Program-made: the position numbers and the translations under genes
Notes under the pieces: generated by a model
What the model saw: only the letters and a program-made list of their open reading frames with translations
Databases searched by the model: none
Told to the model about the DNA's origin: nothing
Assembly: GCA_005777235.1 (NCBI GenBank)
Contig: SXND01000076.1
Span: 1 to 37,460, forward strand
Length of the DNA: 37,460 bases
From: Pseudomonadota bacterium
Lineage (GTDB): Bacteria; Tectomicrobia; Entotheonellia; Entotheonellales; Entotheonellaceae
Direction: 5' to 3'
In this document: in pieces, positions 24,885 through 32,651 of the stretch
Layout of the letters: every line of letters begins with the position of its first letter
Position numbering within the stretch: position 1 is the stretch's first letter

Positions 24885-25709
24885 TCACAGCCCGGCCAGG
24901 AGCGCCGCATCCATACTTGCCGCATGCGCCGTGGTAGGAAACACGCGCTGCTCCACCTCCGTCTTGTAGCGCGCCACCGCCGTGCGCGTGGCTTCACCCA
25001 GCTTGGCGTACTGCTGCGTGTGCTTCGGGACAAAGGCCTCGAAGAGCCCGAGCAGATCGTGCATCACCTGGACCTGCCCGTCGCAGCCTGGCCCGGCACC
25101 AATGCCAATGGTCGGGATGCGCAGGCGTTGACTGATCACGGCCGCCAGTTCCGTGGGCACCAGTTCCAGCACCACGGCATAGGCGCCAGCCGCTTCGACG
25201 GCGTGGGCGTCCTCCAGCAGGCGGGAGGCGGCGGTGCGGGTGCGCCCTTGCACGCGCCAGCCCCCGAGCTGATGCACGCTCTGCGGGGTCAAGCCAATAT
25301 GCGCCATGACCGGGATGCCGTTATCCACCAAACGGCGGATGGTGGGGGCCATACCGGTGCCACCTTCGAGCTTGACCGACTGTGCCCCAGCCTCTTGCAG
25401 CAGGCGGGCGGCATTGCTCAGGGCCTGCTCCGCGGAAATGTTGTAGGTCATGAACGGCAAGTCCCCGACGACAAAGGCGCGCTCCGTGCCCCGTACGACA
25501 AGCCGCGTATGGTAGAGCATGTCCTCCAGAGTGACGGGCACCGTGGTGTCATGGCCCTGGATCACCATGCCGAGGGTATCACCCACGAGCAGGACGTCGA
25601 TCCCGGCCTGTTCGGCCAGGCGGGCCATGGTGGCATCGTAGGCCGTGAGCATGACAATAGGGAGCTGTTGGGCTTTATGCTGCTGGAAATAACTCACGCT
25701 GACACGCAC
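24885..25709 (-). CDS. panB: 3-Methyl-2-oxobutanoate hydroxymethyltransferase
   Basis: PanB catalyses the first step of pantothenate (vitamin B5, CoA precursor) synthesis, adding a hydroxymethyl group from methylene-tetrahydrofolate to ketoisovalerate. The 274-residue product (family about 264) shows the signatures MLTAYDATMARLAEQAGIDVLLVGDTLG, YHTRLVVRG, VVGDLPFMTY, SVKLEGG, VMAHIGLTPQSVHQLGG and IPTIGIGAGPGCDGQVQVMHDLLG. The start is taken as GTG 25709 with GGAGG eleven bases upstream. The frame is open further 5' but not family-like. No panC or panD is adjacent. Confidence 0.95.
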   Translation of the reverse strand: MRVSVSYFQQHKAQQLPIVMLTAYDATMARLAEQAGIDVLLVGDTLGMVIQGHDTTVPVTLEDMLYHTRLVVRGTERAFVVGDLPFMTYNISAEQALSNAARLLQEAGAQSVKLEGGTGMAPTIRRLVDNGIPVMAHIGLTPQSVHQLGGWRVQGRTRTAASRLLEDAHAVEAAGAYAVVLELVPTELAAVISQRLRIPTIGIGAGPGCDGQVQVMHDLLGLFEAFVPKHTQQYAKLGEATRTAVARYKTEVEQRVFPTTAHAASMDAALLAGL

Positions 25710-25898
25710 CGTTTGTGTTTCCTCCACCCGAGAGGTCGCTTGTGGCACATAGGATACCGCATCATAGCACGGGGATGCCTGTTCGGCGAGCCCTGCACAA
25801 GGCGCTTGCGCGTGCCGCGGGAGGTCGCGTAGGATACGCGGGCCATACCGATAGGCGCTCTTGCCACTACCCGACTCGCTAGGGAGGTTTGCGCGACC

Positions 25899-26264
25899 AT
25901 GCCACTGGAGAACGCCCCCGCTGCTATCGCTGTGCTGTTCCAGGTGCTGTACGATACCCCACACGGCACCATACGTCTCACCGTGCAGGATTACACCCAG
26001 GTGGCGCTAGCGCAGGGTGTGCAGTGTCAGATCGGCCATCGTAAGGTCAATGAGCGCGAGCAGCGTGCCGCCCCGCTCAGCCTGGAGGAGGCCATCCGTA
26101 CCGAGGCCACAGCTGCGGCGCTGGATGGCGAGGCGTTGTACCTGCGCCTCGTCGATCGGACGGGACGTGATCTCGCAGCGACGAGGATTGATGAAGCCCG
26201 CTGGCCGCGTGATGCCAATCCCACCACGGTGCAGACGGTGTCCTACTGGTTGTTTGTCCCGTAG
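25899..26264 (+). CDS. Hypothetical protein, 121 aa
   Basis: This encodes a 121-residue soluble protein beginning MPLENAPAAIAVLFQVLYDT and ending TVSYWLFVP. Hydrophobic/polar alternation suggests a small alpha/beta protein. No motif, signal or membrane segment is seen. GGGAGG lies ten bases before the ATG. It is divergent from panB across 189 bases. It is not recognised. Confidence 0.55.
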   Translation: MPLENAPAAIAVLFQVLYDTPHGTIRLTVQDYTQVALAQGVQCQIGHRKVNEREQRAAPLSLEEAIRTEATAAALDGEALYLRLVDRTGRDLAATRIDEARWPRDANPTTVQTVSYWLFVP

Positions 26265-26408
26265 CACTGCCCCTGAGCGCAGGACCGCCCCCTACCCGAC
26301 ACCTGCCCTGACGTGCTACTATGCGCCGGCAGCGTCCTTGGGGCCATACCCTGCGCGCATGCCACACACACGAGAGATGCCACGATGGGCGACAGTGGAG
26401 AAGACGCT

Positions 26409-27311
26409 ATGCAGTTTGGTGTGACGATTCCAAATAACTGGGGTGTTGATGATGCGCAGCAAGTGCTGGCCTTCGGTCCCGTGGCCGAGGAGATGGGCTA
26501 TGATTCCGTCTGGGTCATGGACCATCTGTTTAACAATGGCTACATCCGTGAGCGCCTCGACGATAAGCCGTACTACCACCCGCTCGCGACCCTCTCCTAC
26601 CTCGCTGCGACGACCAAGCGCGTCCGGCTCGGCACCTCGGTGTTGGTGCTGCCCTATCACAACCCGGTGGAACTGGCCAAGTATGCCGCGACGCTCGATC
26701 ACATGTCGGGTGGACGCGTGACACTCGGCGTCGGTGTAGGCGCCATGACCGAGGAATTTGCCGCCCTCGGTGTGCCTTTTACGCAGCGCGGTGCCCTGAC
26801 CAATGAGTGCATAGCCGTCATGAAGGAGCTGTGGACCAATCAGGATCCGAGTTATCATAGCCGTCGCTGGCATTTTGCCGATGTGAAATTCTCCCCGAAA
26901 CCCGTACAAACGCCCTCGATTCCCCTGTGGGTAGGCGGTTCGAGTCCTGGGGCGATCAAACGTACGGCCACCATGGGCGATGGCTGGCATCCCACCGGCA
27001 TGTCCCCGGACGAATTCCGCGCCGGGCGTGAGGAAGTACGGACCCTGGCGGCAGGAGCGGGACGTGATCCCGAGGCCATTACCATGTCGCTACGGATTGA
27101 GGTCGAAGCGCACGGACGTGCCTCCAGCCAGCGGGCGTCGAACCGGGCACGCCTGACGGGTGACAACATGGAGCAGATGCGGGCCGACCTGCACGCCTAT
27201 GGGGAGGCGGGAGTGGAGCATGTGGTGCTGGCGCTCAACACCGGGGATGTGGTGCGCATCCGCGCACTCATGGACGAGATTGCCCAGCAGGTCATCCCGC
27301 AGTTGCGCTAA
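26409..27311 (+). CDS. LLM class F420-dependent oxidoreductase (TIGR03619-like)
   Basis: This 300-residue luciferase-like barrel begins MQFGVTIPNNWGVDDAQQVL. The typical blocks are YDSVWVMDHLF, LATLSYLAATTKRVRLGTSV, LPYHNPVELAKYAATLDHMS followed by GGRVTLGVGVGAMTEEFAALGV, and PLWVGGSSPGAIKRTATMGDGWHP. These are the features of the F420-dependent group with the GDGWHP motif. Substrates in this group range from alcohols to nitro-aromatics and natural products. The start is ATG 26409 with a modest GGAG about ten bases upstream. It closely resembles the gene at 28478, so the two may be paralogues. Confidence 0.9.
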   Translation: MQFGVTIPNNWGVDDAQQVLAFGPVAEEMGYDSVWVMDHLFNNGYIRERLDDKPYYHPLATLSYLAATTKRVRLGTSVLVLPYHNPVELAKYAATLDHMSGGRVTLGVGVGAMTEEFAALGVPFTQRGALTNECIAVMKELWTNQDPSYHSRRWHFADVKFSPKPVQTPSIPLWVGGSSPGAIKRTATMGDGWHPTGMSPDEFRAGREEVRTLAAGAGRDPEAITMSLRIEVEAHGRASSQRASNRARLTGDNMEQMRADLHAYGEAGVEHVVLALNTGDVVRIRALMDEIAQQVIPQLR

Positions 27312-27665
27312 GATCGTCGCCCGCGTGCGGCTGAACCTCCACGGGAACCCCCAGGCGCGACAGCACCGGCTCGTCGCCCGCGTGCGGCTGAACCGCCGCA
27401 CCGCCCGGACCACATGGCCCCCGATCTCAGCCAGGCTGATGATACCGGTGAGAATGGCCACATCAGCCACGTGGCACACCGGGGTGTGCCACGGACCGAT
27501 GCCAAGACGGATCTACTCCACTACATAGTCGTGATGACCGAGTCGATCGCCAGGCCTGAACTGCTGGGAGCCGCGGGAGCGACGAAGGATGGACGCTGTT
27601 CCCAGTCAGCTCCAGGCCCTTGTGCGATTAGACGTTGTCTGGGAGATGCGCCCAACGCCCCCCCA
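27312..27665. other. Intergenic region between convergent genes, with a direct repeat
   Basis: This 354-base gap has no gene. A 24-base sequence beginning TCGTCGCCCGCGTGCGGCTG occurs at 27314-27337 and again at 27371-27394, directly repeated 57 bases apart, starting three bases past the LLM stop. A strong hairpin follows at 27470-27493. Confidence 0.6.
27470..27493. terminator. 11-bp perfect hairpin between convergent genes
   Basis: CGTGGCACACC (27470-27480) pairs with GGTGTGCCACG (27483-27493) around a two-base loop (four if the closing pair opens). It lies between the LLM gene and the convergent GNAT gene, as a bidirectional terminator would. There is no T-tract. Confidence 0.4.
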
Positions 27666-28340
27666 TCATAGGAGTCTACGGCCCATCACGTCGAACGCCT
27701 CTATATCGGCTGCGGCGGCCGGACTGGTCGGATACTCGTGGGCCAGGAGCGTCCAGATCATGGTGTCACGGGGCCGCCCATCAGGGGTGCGAGCGCGGTG
27801 CCGCAGCGTCGCCTCATGGCAGAAGCCAAGCTTGCGGGGCACCGCGAGGCTCCGGACGTTCGCCGGATCGCAGTGGATTTCCACCCGAGCGACGTGGTCG
27901 ACGGCAAAGGCTACCTGCGTGAGCCCGGCGGTCGCCTCCGTGGCCAGCCCCCGGTTGAGAACGTCTTTGTGCACCCAGTAGCCAATTTCCCGCGCCCCTG
28001 CCCCCACACGGGTGTGCAACCCACTGCTCCCCAACACCTCGGTTTCCTCCCGATTGAACAGGCCATACACGAAGTCCTGGCCGAGATCAAAGGCCCCTCG
28101 GTACTGGCGGAGGCGCTCGATCTTGGCTTGCAGGGCTTCAGGCTCGTGTTGCGCCCATGGCAGCCACGGGCGCAGATGCTCCAGGTTGGCCGCGATGGCG
28201 GCTTGGAGCAGTGGGGCATCGGCGGGATGCCAACAGCGTAGAACCAGGCAGCGCGTGTGGATGCGATACGCTGGACCCCATCCCGTGGTCGCTGCCAGGG
28301 ACTCCTGATGGGCTTCCTGTGCTTGCATGACTTGCTCCAT
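27666..28340 (-). CDS. GNAT family N-acetyltransferase (RimJ/RimL-like)
   Basis: This 224-residue protein has the GNAT order of segments: TRCLVLRCWHPADAPLLQAA at the start, LRPWLPWAQHEP, FVYGLFNREETEVLGSSGLH, the fold segment REIGYWVHKDVLNRGLATEA with the acetyl-CoA-binding NRGLATEA, then VARVEIHCDPANVRSLAVPR and KLGF. This is the subgroup related to ribosomal-protein acetyltransferases RimJ/RimL, but many members act on small molecules. I chose the ATG at 28340 (MEQVMQAQ). A second ATG lies four codons in. Neither has a strong ribosome-binding site. The frame upstream is not family-like. Confidence 0.88.
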   Translation of the reverse strand: MEQVMQAQEAHQESLAATTGWGPAYRIHTRCLVLRCWHPADAPLLQAAIAANLEHLRPWLPWAQHEPEALQAKIERLRQYRGAFDLGQDFVYGLFNREETEVLGSSGLHTRVGAGAREIGYWVHKDVLNRGLATEATAGLTQVAFAVDHVARVEIHCDPANVRSLAVPRKLGFCHEATLRHRARTPDGRPRDTMIWTLLAHEYPTSPAAAADIEAFDVMGRRLL

Positions 28341-28443
28341 GAAATGGCAGCTGAACAATGAAATGGCCCAGTCCGCCGCCAACAAGCAGGGCGAGACCGT
28401 AGCTTTGCACGGGATGCCACCTGTGCGACTGCAGGAGGGAGTT

Positions 28444-28464
28444 CCAGAGGGGGTGCCCCTCTGG
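28444..28464 (-). terminator. Hairpin after the third LLM gene
   Basis: CCAGAGGGG (28444-28452) pairs perfectly with CCCCTCTGG (28456-28464) around GTG, 13 bases past the stop of the minus-strand LLM gene. No T-run follows on the minus strand. Confidence 0.45.
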
Positions 28465-28477
28465 TTCTGGCGCGGCC

Positions 28478-29431
28478 TCATCCCCTCGCGGTGGGCTTGA
28501 TCTGTGTCGCGAACTGCTCCATGCGCTCCAGGCTTTCGCTCAAGCTGTCACTACGGAAATCGAAGATCAGCTCGCTCACCCCCAGCCCACCATAGATGCG
28601 AATATCGCCGGCAATTTGCTCTGTCGTGCCGGAGAAGGGACGGCGCTCCAAGCCAGCCTGGCGTTCGGTGGCCAGGGAGGTATCGTACAGCGGGGCTTTG
28701 AAGGAGATGGTCATGGCCTCGGGATCACGCCCCGCCGCTTCCGTCAGGCGTTTTAACGTCCCCAATTCCACTTCCAACTCATGCGGGCGCAGCGGAATGG
28801 CCGGATTGGCCCCCACCGGGTGCCAGCCATCACCGTAGCGTGCCGCACGGCGTAGGGCCGCCGGACTGTGGCCGCCAATCCAGATGGGCGGATGCGGTTT
28901 TTGTACCGGGTGCGGCAGGCAGTGCAAGGCCTCAAACTGATAAAACTCGCCGTGAAACGTCGCCGGGTCTTGCGTCCACAGGGTTTTGAAGATCTGGATA
29001 TATTCGTTACTCACGGCGCCACGTCGGGCAAACTCGGCAGACCCCAAGGCGCGGAACTCCTCCTCCAGCCAGCCCACACCGGCCCCAACCGTGACGCGCC
29101 CGTGTGACAAGATATCAATGGTGGCGAGGATCTTCGCGGTGAGCACCGGATTGCGGTACGGCAGAATCATCACGCTAGTGACCAGACGCAGCGTGGTGGT
29201 TTTCGCCGCCACGAAGGTCATCAGCGTCAGTTGCTCCATGGCATCGCCATGCCCCGGAAACGCACCGCTGACGGTGTACGGATAGGGGGAACTGATGGTG
29301 AGGGGAAAGACAACATGATCGGCGATCATGACCGAGTGAAACCCCAGTGCCTCGCCGCGCTGCACCAACGTGCTCAGATCCTCCGGCGTGGTGGTCTGCC
29401 CACGTGTGGGTAGATAGAAACCATAATGCAT
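28478..29431 (-). CDS. LLM class F420-dependent oxidoreductase (TIGR03619-like)
   Basis: This 317-residue barrel begins MHYGFYLPTRGQTTTPEDLS. It shares the blocks of the gene at 26409: FHSVMIADHVVFP, TTTLRLVTSVMILPYRNPVL, GRVTVGAGVGWLEEEFRALG, PPIWIGGHSPAALRRAARYG and GDGWHPVGANPA. It is the last of the minus-strand metabolic genes before a hairpin, downstream of a binding protein and two CoA-transferases, which suggests oxidation of an imported compound. The ATG at 29431 has AAAGG eight bases upstream. The extra frame further 5' is not protein-like. Confidence 0.9.
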   Translation of the reverse strand: MHYGFYLPTRGQTTTPEDLSTLVQRGEALGFHSVMIADHVVFPLTISSPYPYTVSGAFPGHGDAMEQLTLMTFVAAKTTTLRLVTSVMILPYRNPVLTAKILATIDILSHGRVTVGAGVGWLEEEFRALGSAEFARRGAVSNEYIQIFKTLWTQDPATFHGEFYQFEALHCLPHPVQKPHPPIWIGGHSPAALRRAARYGDGWHPVGANPAIPLRPHELEVELGTLKRLTEAAGRDPEAMTISFKAPLYDTSLATERQAGLERRPFSGTTEQIAGDIRIYGGLGVSELIFDFRSDSLSESLERMEQFATQIKPTARG

Positions 29432-29721
29432 GACATGCCTTTCGTGCAATGACGTACGGCAAAACTCGTGCCAGGGTGATGCGGAGGCGCGCGTGGAGTG
29501 GACAGACCCGACGCCTTCCCCCGCTCGCATCATGCCCACACTCTCCAACATCCCGCTGTGCTGCCGGCAGCAGCGGCGCGGCCACGGTCTCTGTCGCCCG
29601 TCTGTCACGCGGGGCGCAGAGAGCCCACGAGCTGGGAGGGGAGAGAGGCCCGAGATGCTGGTCATCGGGCACACCAGGATGTATCAGCCGTCGTCAGGAG
29701 AAGGTGCTGACGATGTTGCGC

Positions 29722-31311
29722 CTACTTCAGCCGCACATCTTCATACGGCGCCGAGTAGGCGAACGACTCCCCATGCAGCCCGGACACTGCCACCCGTGGC
29801 CCGGAGACACACAAAAAGGCATTCTCCCAGATCGGCATAAAGCGCGCCTCATCATGTACTTTCTGCTGAATCTTATGCAACAGGGCCTCGCGCTGCTTGG
29901 GGTCGCGTTCGGTGACCTGCTGCGTGTACCAGGCATCTACGTCGGCGTCGCGCAGAAACGACTGTGTTCCGCCGCTGTACATAAACGCTTCGATGCGCGT
30001 CGCGGCATTGCCAAAGGCCCCGCTGCCCATGCGGGTAAGGCCCTTGACGGTCTTCTCTTTTTGCGCCGCCTGCATGGCGGCGCGCTCCATGGGGCGCACC
30101 TTGGCCCGAATGCCCACGACCGAGAGGTCATTCACCACGCCTTCAATCACCGAGGCATACGGCGTATCGGTGCTGCACTCGCCGGCGTCAAAACCGTTGG
30201 CATAGCCGGCGTCTTTGAGCAATTGCCGCGCTTTCTTGGGGTCGTAGCCGTAGGGCTCAAACGGCAGAGAATAGACAAACTTCTTGGGAATGATGCCGCC
30301 AATCAGGTTGGCATAGCCAAGATTCTCGGCGTCATTGATGGCGGACCAGTTGACCGCATGGTTCGCTGCCAGGCGGACCCGCGTGTCCGCCCAGGGGGAT
30401 TTGGGATCGTATTGGTCAACGATGGCGAGCCACTGCGTGGCCTGGCCCTGCACCACTTCCAGCTTCAAGTTCGGATCGTTCCTCACCTCCTCAGCCAGGG
30501 AGCCAAAGATGCCGTAAGTTACATCAGCCTCACGCTGTTTCATCATGGCCAGGCGCGTGGTGGCCTCGGGGACGCTCTTCATGATCAGGCGTTTGACGTG
30601 CGGCGTCTTGCGCCAGTAGTCCGTGTTGGCCTCCATGACCACTTCGAGACCCGGCTGATGGCTCACCAGACGATAGGGGCCAAGGCCCACCGGCTGATTC
30701 TTGTAGGCGTCGCTGCCGATTTTCTCGATGTATTTTTTGGGGACAATCCAGCCCACGCCGGTGGCCATGGTGCCGTAGAAGGTGATGAAATCCGGCCAGG
30801 GGTCGTGCAGGTGGAAGCGCACGTGGTGCGGGTTGACGATCTCGACGGTTTTGACTTTCTGCTTGAATTCCTTGGCACTGGCGCCCTTGTAGCGCTCAAA
30901 GGTGAATTTAACGTCTTCGGCGCTGAATGGATCACCGTTGTGGAATTCGACGCCCTGGCGCAGCTCGAAATCATACGTCCGCCCGTCGGCGCTCTCGCTC
31001 CATTTGGTGGCCAGTGAGGGGGCCATGGAGTTGTCGGGCATGGGCTTGAGCAGGGCATCGTGCACGGCATAGAGCAGCATGTACGGGGTGGCGAGGGCCA
31101 GGGTCTCGGAGGGATCGAGCCAGGACGGCGCCAGGGTGACGTGGATGGCCCAGGTCATCTCGCCGCTCGGGGCATCCTTCTGGGCCATAGCGCTGGGCAG
31201 GCGCGACCAGCCCTGATGCCAGGCCACCAGGCCGGCGCCACTTCCCAGGGTGCCTTGCAGCAGGTGCCGACGGGTCAGGGATGGGTCGAGGGATGGGTGA
31301 TAACGTGACAT
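29722..31311 (-). CDS. ABC transporter substrate-binding protein, oligopeptide/nickel type (SBP_bac_5)
   Basis: This 529-residue extracytoplasmic solute-binding protein has an N-terminus, SLTRRHLLQGTLGSGAGLVA, with a twin-arginine (Tat-like) signal. Family blocks are LLYAVHDALLKPMPDNSMAP, the DGRTYDFELRQGVEFHNGDP segment followed by FSAEDVKFTFERYKG, GLGPYRLV, and PYGYDPKKARQLLKDAGYAN. Such proteins deliver peptides, nickel chelates, glycans or other organics to an ABC permease. No permease or ATPase gene is in the window. The ATG at 31311 has GGAGG about eight bases upstream. The upstream extension of the frame runs through the inverted repeat at 31353 and is not coding. Confidence 0.92.
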   Translation of the reverse strand: MSRYHPSLDPSLTRRHLLQGTLGSGAGLVAWHQGWSRLPSAMAQKDAPSGEMTWAIHVTLAPSWLDPSETLALATPYMLLYAVHDALLKPMPDNSMAPSLATKWSESADGRTYDFELRQGVEFHNGDPFSAEDVKFTFERYKGASAKEFKQKVKTVEIVNPHHVRFHLHDPWPDFITFYGTMATGVGWIVPKKYIEKIGSDAYKNQPVGLGPYRLVSHQPGLEVVMEANTDYWRKTPHVKRLIMKSVPEATTRLAMMKQREADVTYGIFGSLAEEVRNDPNLKLEVVQGQATQWLAIVDQYDPKSPWADTRVRLAANHAVNWSAINDAENLGYANLIGGIIPKKFVYSLPFEPYGYDPKKARQLLKDAGYANGFDAGECSTDTPYASVIEGVVNDLSVVGIRAKVRPMERAAMQAAQKEKTVKGLTRMGSGAFGNAATRIEAFMYSGGTQSFLRDADVDAWYTQQVTERDPKQREALLHKIQQKVHDEARFMPIWENAFLCVSGPRVAVSGLHGESFAYSAPYEDVRLK

Positions 31312-31352
31312 AGCATGCCTCCGTGTCGTGTGTAGTTGTGGCTCGGCAACTG

Positions 31353-31412
31353 CCTGGGAACGCGGGTGTCTCGCCCGCATCCAGAGCCGGGCGAGACACC
31401 CGCGTTCCCAGG
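31353..31412. repeat. Perfect 25-bp inverted repeat (REP-like palindrome)
   Basis: The arms 31353-31377 and 31388-31412 are perfectly complementary over 25 bp around a 10-base loop. The left arm begins CCTGGGAACGCGGGTGTCTC. It lies between the CoA-transferase stop (31434) and the binding-protein start (31311), both minus strand. Such a hairpin could stop or stabilise the upstream mRNA and reset expression between the two genes. It looks like a dispersed repeat. A similar core, GCCCGCGAGACACCC, occurs near 36554. Confidence 0.85.
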
Positions 31413-31433
31413 AACATCTGATCTCAGGCATTG

Positions 31434-32639
31434 TTACAACACGCCAGCCGCACGCAGCATGGCGAGTTCCGTGGTGGACAGACCCAGCTCCCCGCTATAC
31501 ACCTCCTGGTTGTGTTCCCCCAGCCGTGGCGCGGCATGACCGCCGGCGGCGGGATTCTGCCCGTTAGCCAGGAAGCCGGGGCCGGGATAGTTGAGCGGGC
31601 CGACTTCGGGATGCTCCAGCGTCACAAAACAGCCACGCGCCGCCAGGTGGGGACACTCGACCACCTCCGTCGGGCTTTGCACCACCCCGACCACCAGGCG
31701 CTGGGCCATGGCGGCGTGCATAAACTCGTGCGCCTTCCAGTGCGCCAGGCGCGCCTGCAACACGGCAAGCAGCGCCTCCCAGTGTTGCGCTCGACCCTGA
31801 CGGCTGCTGAACTTCGGGTCCAGCAATTGCGGCTCGTCCAGGAATGCCGCCCAGGTGACCATGGGATTACCGCCGGTGCCCGCGGTGGTCAGGGTGACCT
31901 CATGATCGCTGGTAGCCAGGTGCATGCCGTCCATCACCGTCTGATCGCCAAAGCCCCGGCCAGCAATGGCCCCGGTAAAACTGTATTGATGGATAAAGTT
32001 AGGCGGCGTGCTGACCACCGCCTCCATGATCGACACGTCAATATGTTGCCCCTGCCCCGACAGGCGTTGCCGCAGGAGCGCTCCCATGAGCGCCACCACG
32101 GCATTGCGGGCCGTCACCACCGCGGTCTGCTCCAGCACCGTGCCCATGGGCGGAGCCTCGGAACGGCCCGTGGTATAGAGAAAGCCGCCCATGGCCTGGG
32201 CAATCAGGTCACTGCTGTGATAGTGCCGATACGGTCCCGTCTGCCCAAAGGGGGTGATGGAGAGCACAATCAAGCGCGGGTTGATCTGCCGCAGCGTGTC
32301 GTACCCCAACCCGAGTTGCACCAGGGTATCGGGCGCAAAGCTGTCGATGAGCACATCACGGCTGGCGACTAAGCGCCGCAGCAGGTCGCGGCCGGTGGGC
32401 GTGGTGAGGTCCAGCGTGATGCTGCGCTTGTTGGTATTGGCGGCTAAAAACAGCGTGCTGCGATCTGGGTGCGGCACCCCGCCGAGAAACGGCGGTTCAT
32501 GCCGTGTCGCATCGCCCCGCCCCGGCGGCTCCACTTTGAGCGTGGGCGCGCCTTGATCGGCGAGAAACTTGGCACAAAAAGCCCCCGTCAGGCTATGGGT
32601 GAGTTCCAGCACCTGCACATCGTCCAAGAATCCGAGCAT
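31434..32639 (-). CDS. CaiB/BaiF family (class III) CoA-transferase
   Basis: This 401-residue enzyme moves CoA between acids through an aspartyl-CoA intermediate. The catalytic aspartate is D144 in HSSDLIAQAMGG. Other family blocks are VLELTHSLTGAFCAKFLADQ, NTNKRSITLDLTTPTGRDLL, PRLIVLSITPFGQTGPYRHY and the C-terminal LGEHNQEVYSGELG. The ATG at 32639 has GAGGAGA about seven bases upstream. It lies 12 bases after a second CaiB gene, so the two form an operon. Two different subunits of this family often act on one substrate (for example succinyl-CoA-dependent activation), but the substrate here is unknown. Confidence 0.93.
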   Translation of the reverse strand: MLGFLDDVQVLELTHSLTGAFCAKFLADQGAPTLKVEPPGRGDATRHEPPFLGGVPHPDRSTLFLAANTNKRSITLDLTTPTGRDLLRRLVASRDVLIDSFAPDTLVQLGLGYDTLRQINPRLIVLSITPFGQTGPYRHYHSSDLIAQAMGGFLYTTGRSEAPPMGTVLEQTAVVTARNAVVALMGALLRQRLSGQGQHIDVSIMEAVVSTPPNFIHQYSFTGAIAGRGFGDQTVMDGMHLATSDHEVTLTTAGTGGNPMVTWAAFLDEPQLLDPKFSSRQGRAQHWEALLAVLQARLAHWKAHEFMHAAMAQRLVVGVVQSPTEVVECPHLAARGCFVTLEHPEVGPLNYPGPGFLANGQNPAAGGHAAPRLGEHNQEVYSGELGLSTTELAMLRAAGVL

Positions 32640-32651
32640 GGTGATCTCTCC

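Noticed and set aside
26937..26947. GGTTCGAGTCC, a tRNA T-loop motif
   Set aside because: It lies inside the LLM gene (coding VGGSS) and no acceptor or anticodon stem can be folded around it.
29449..31017. 522-codon plus-strand frame over the binding-protein gene
   Set aside because: It is antisense to a clear SBP_bac_5 gene and has no ribosome-binding site or family features.
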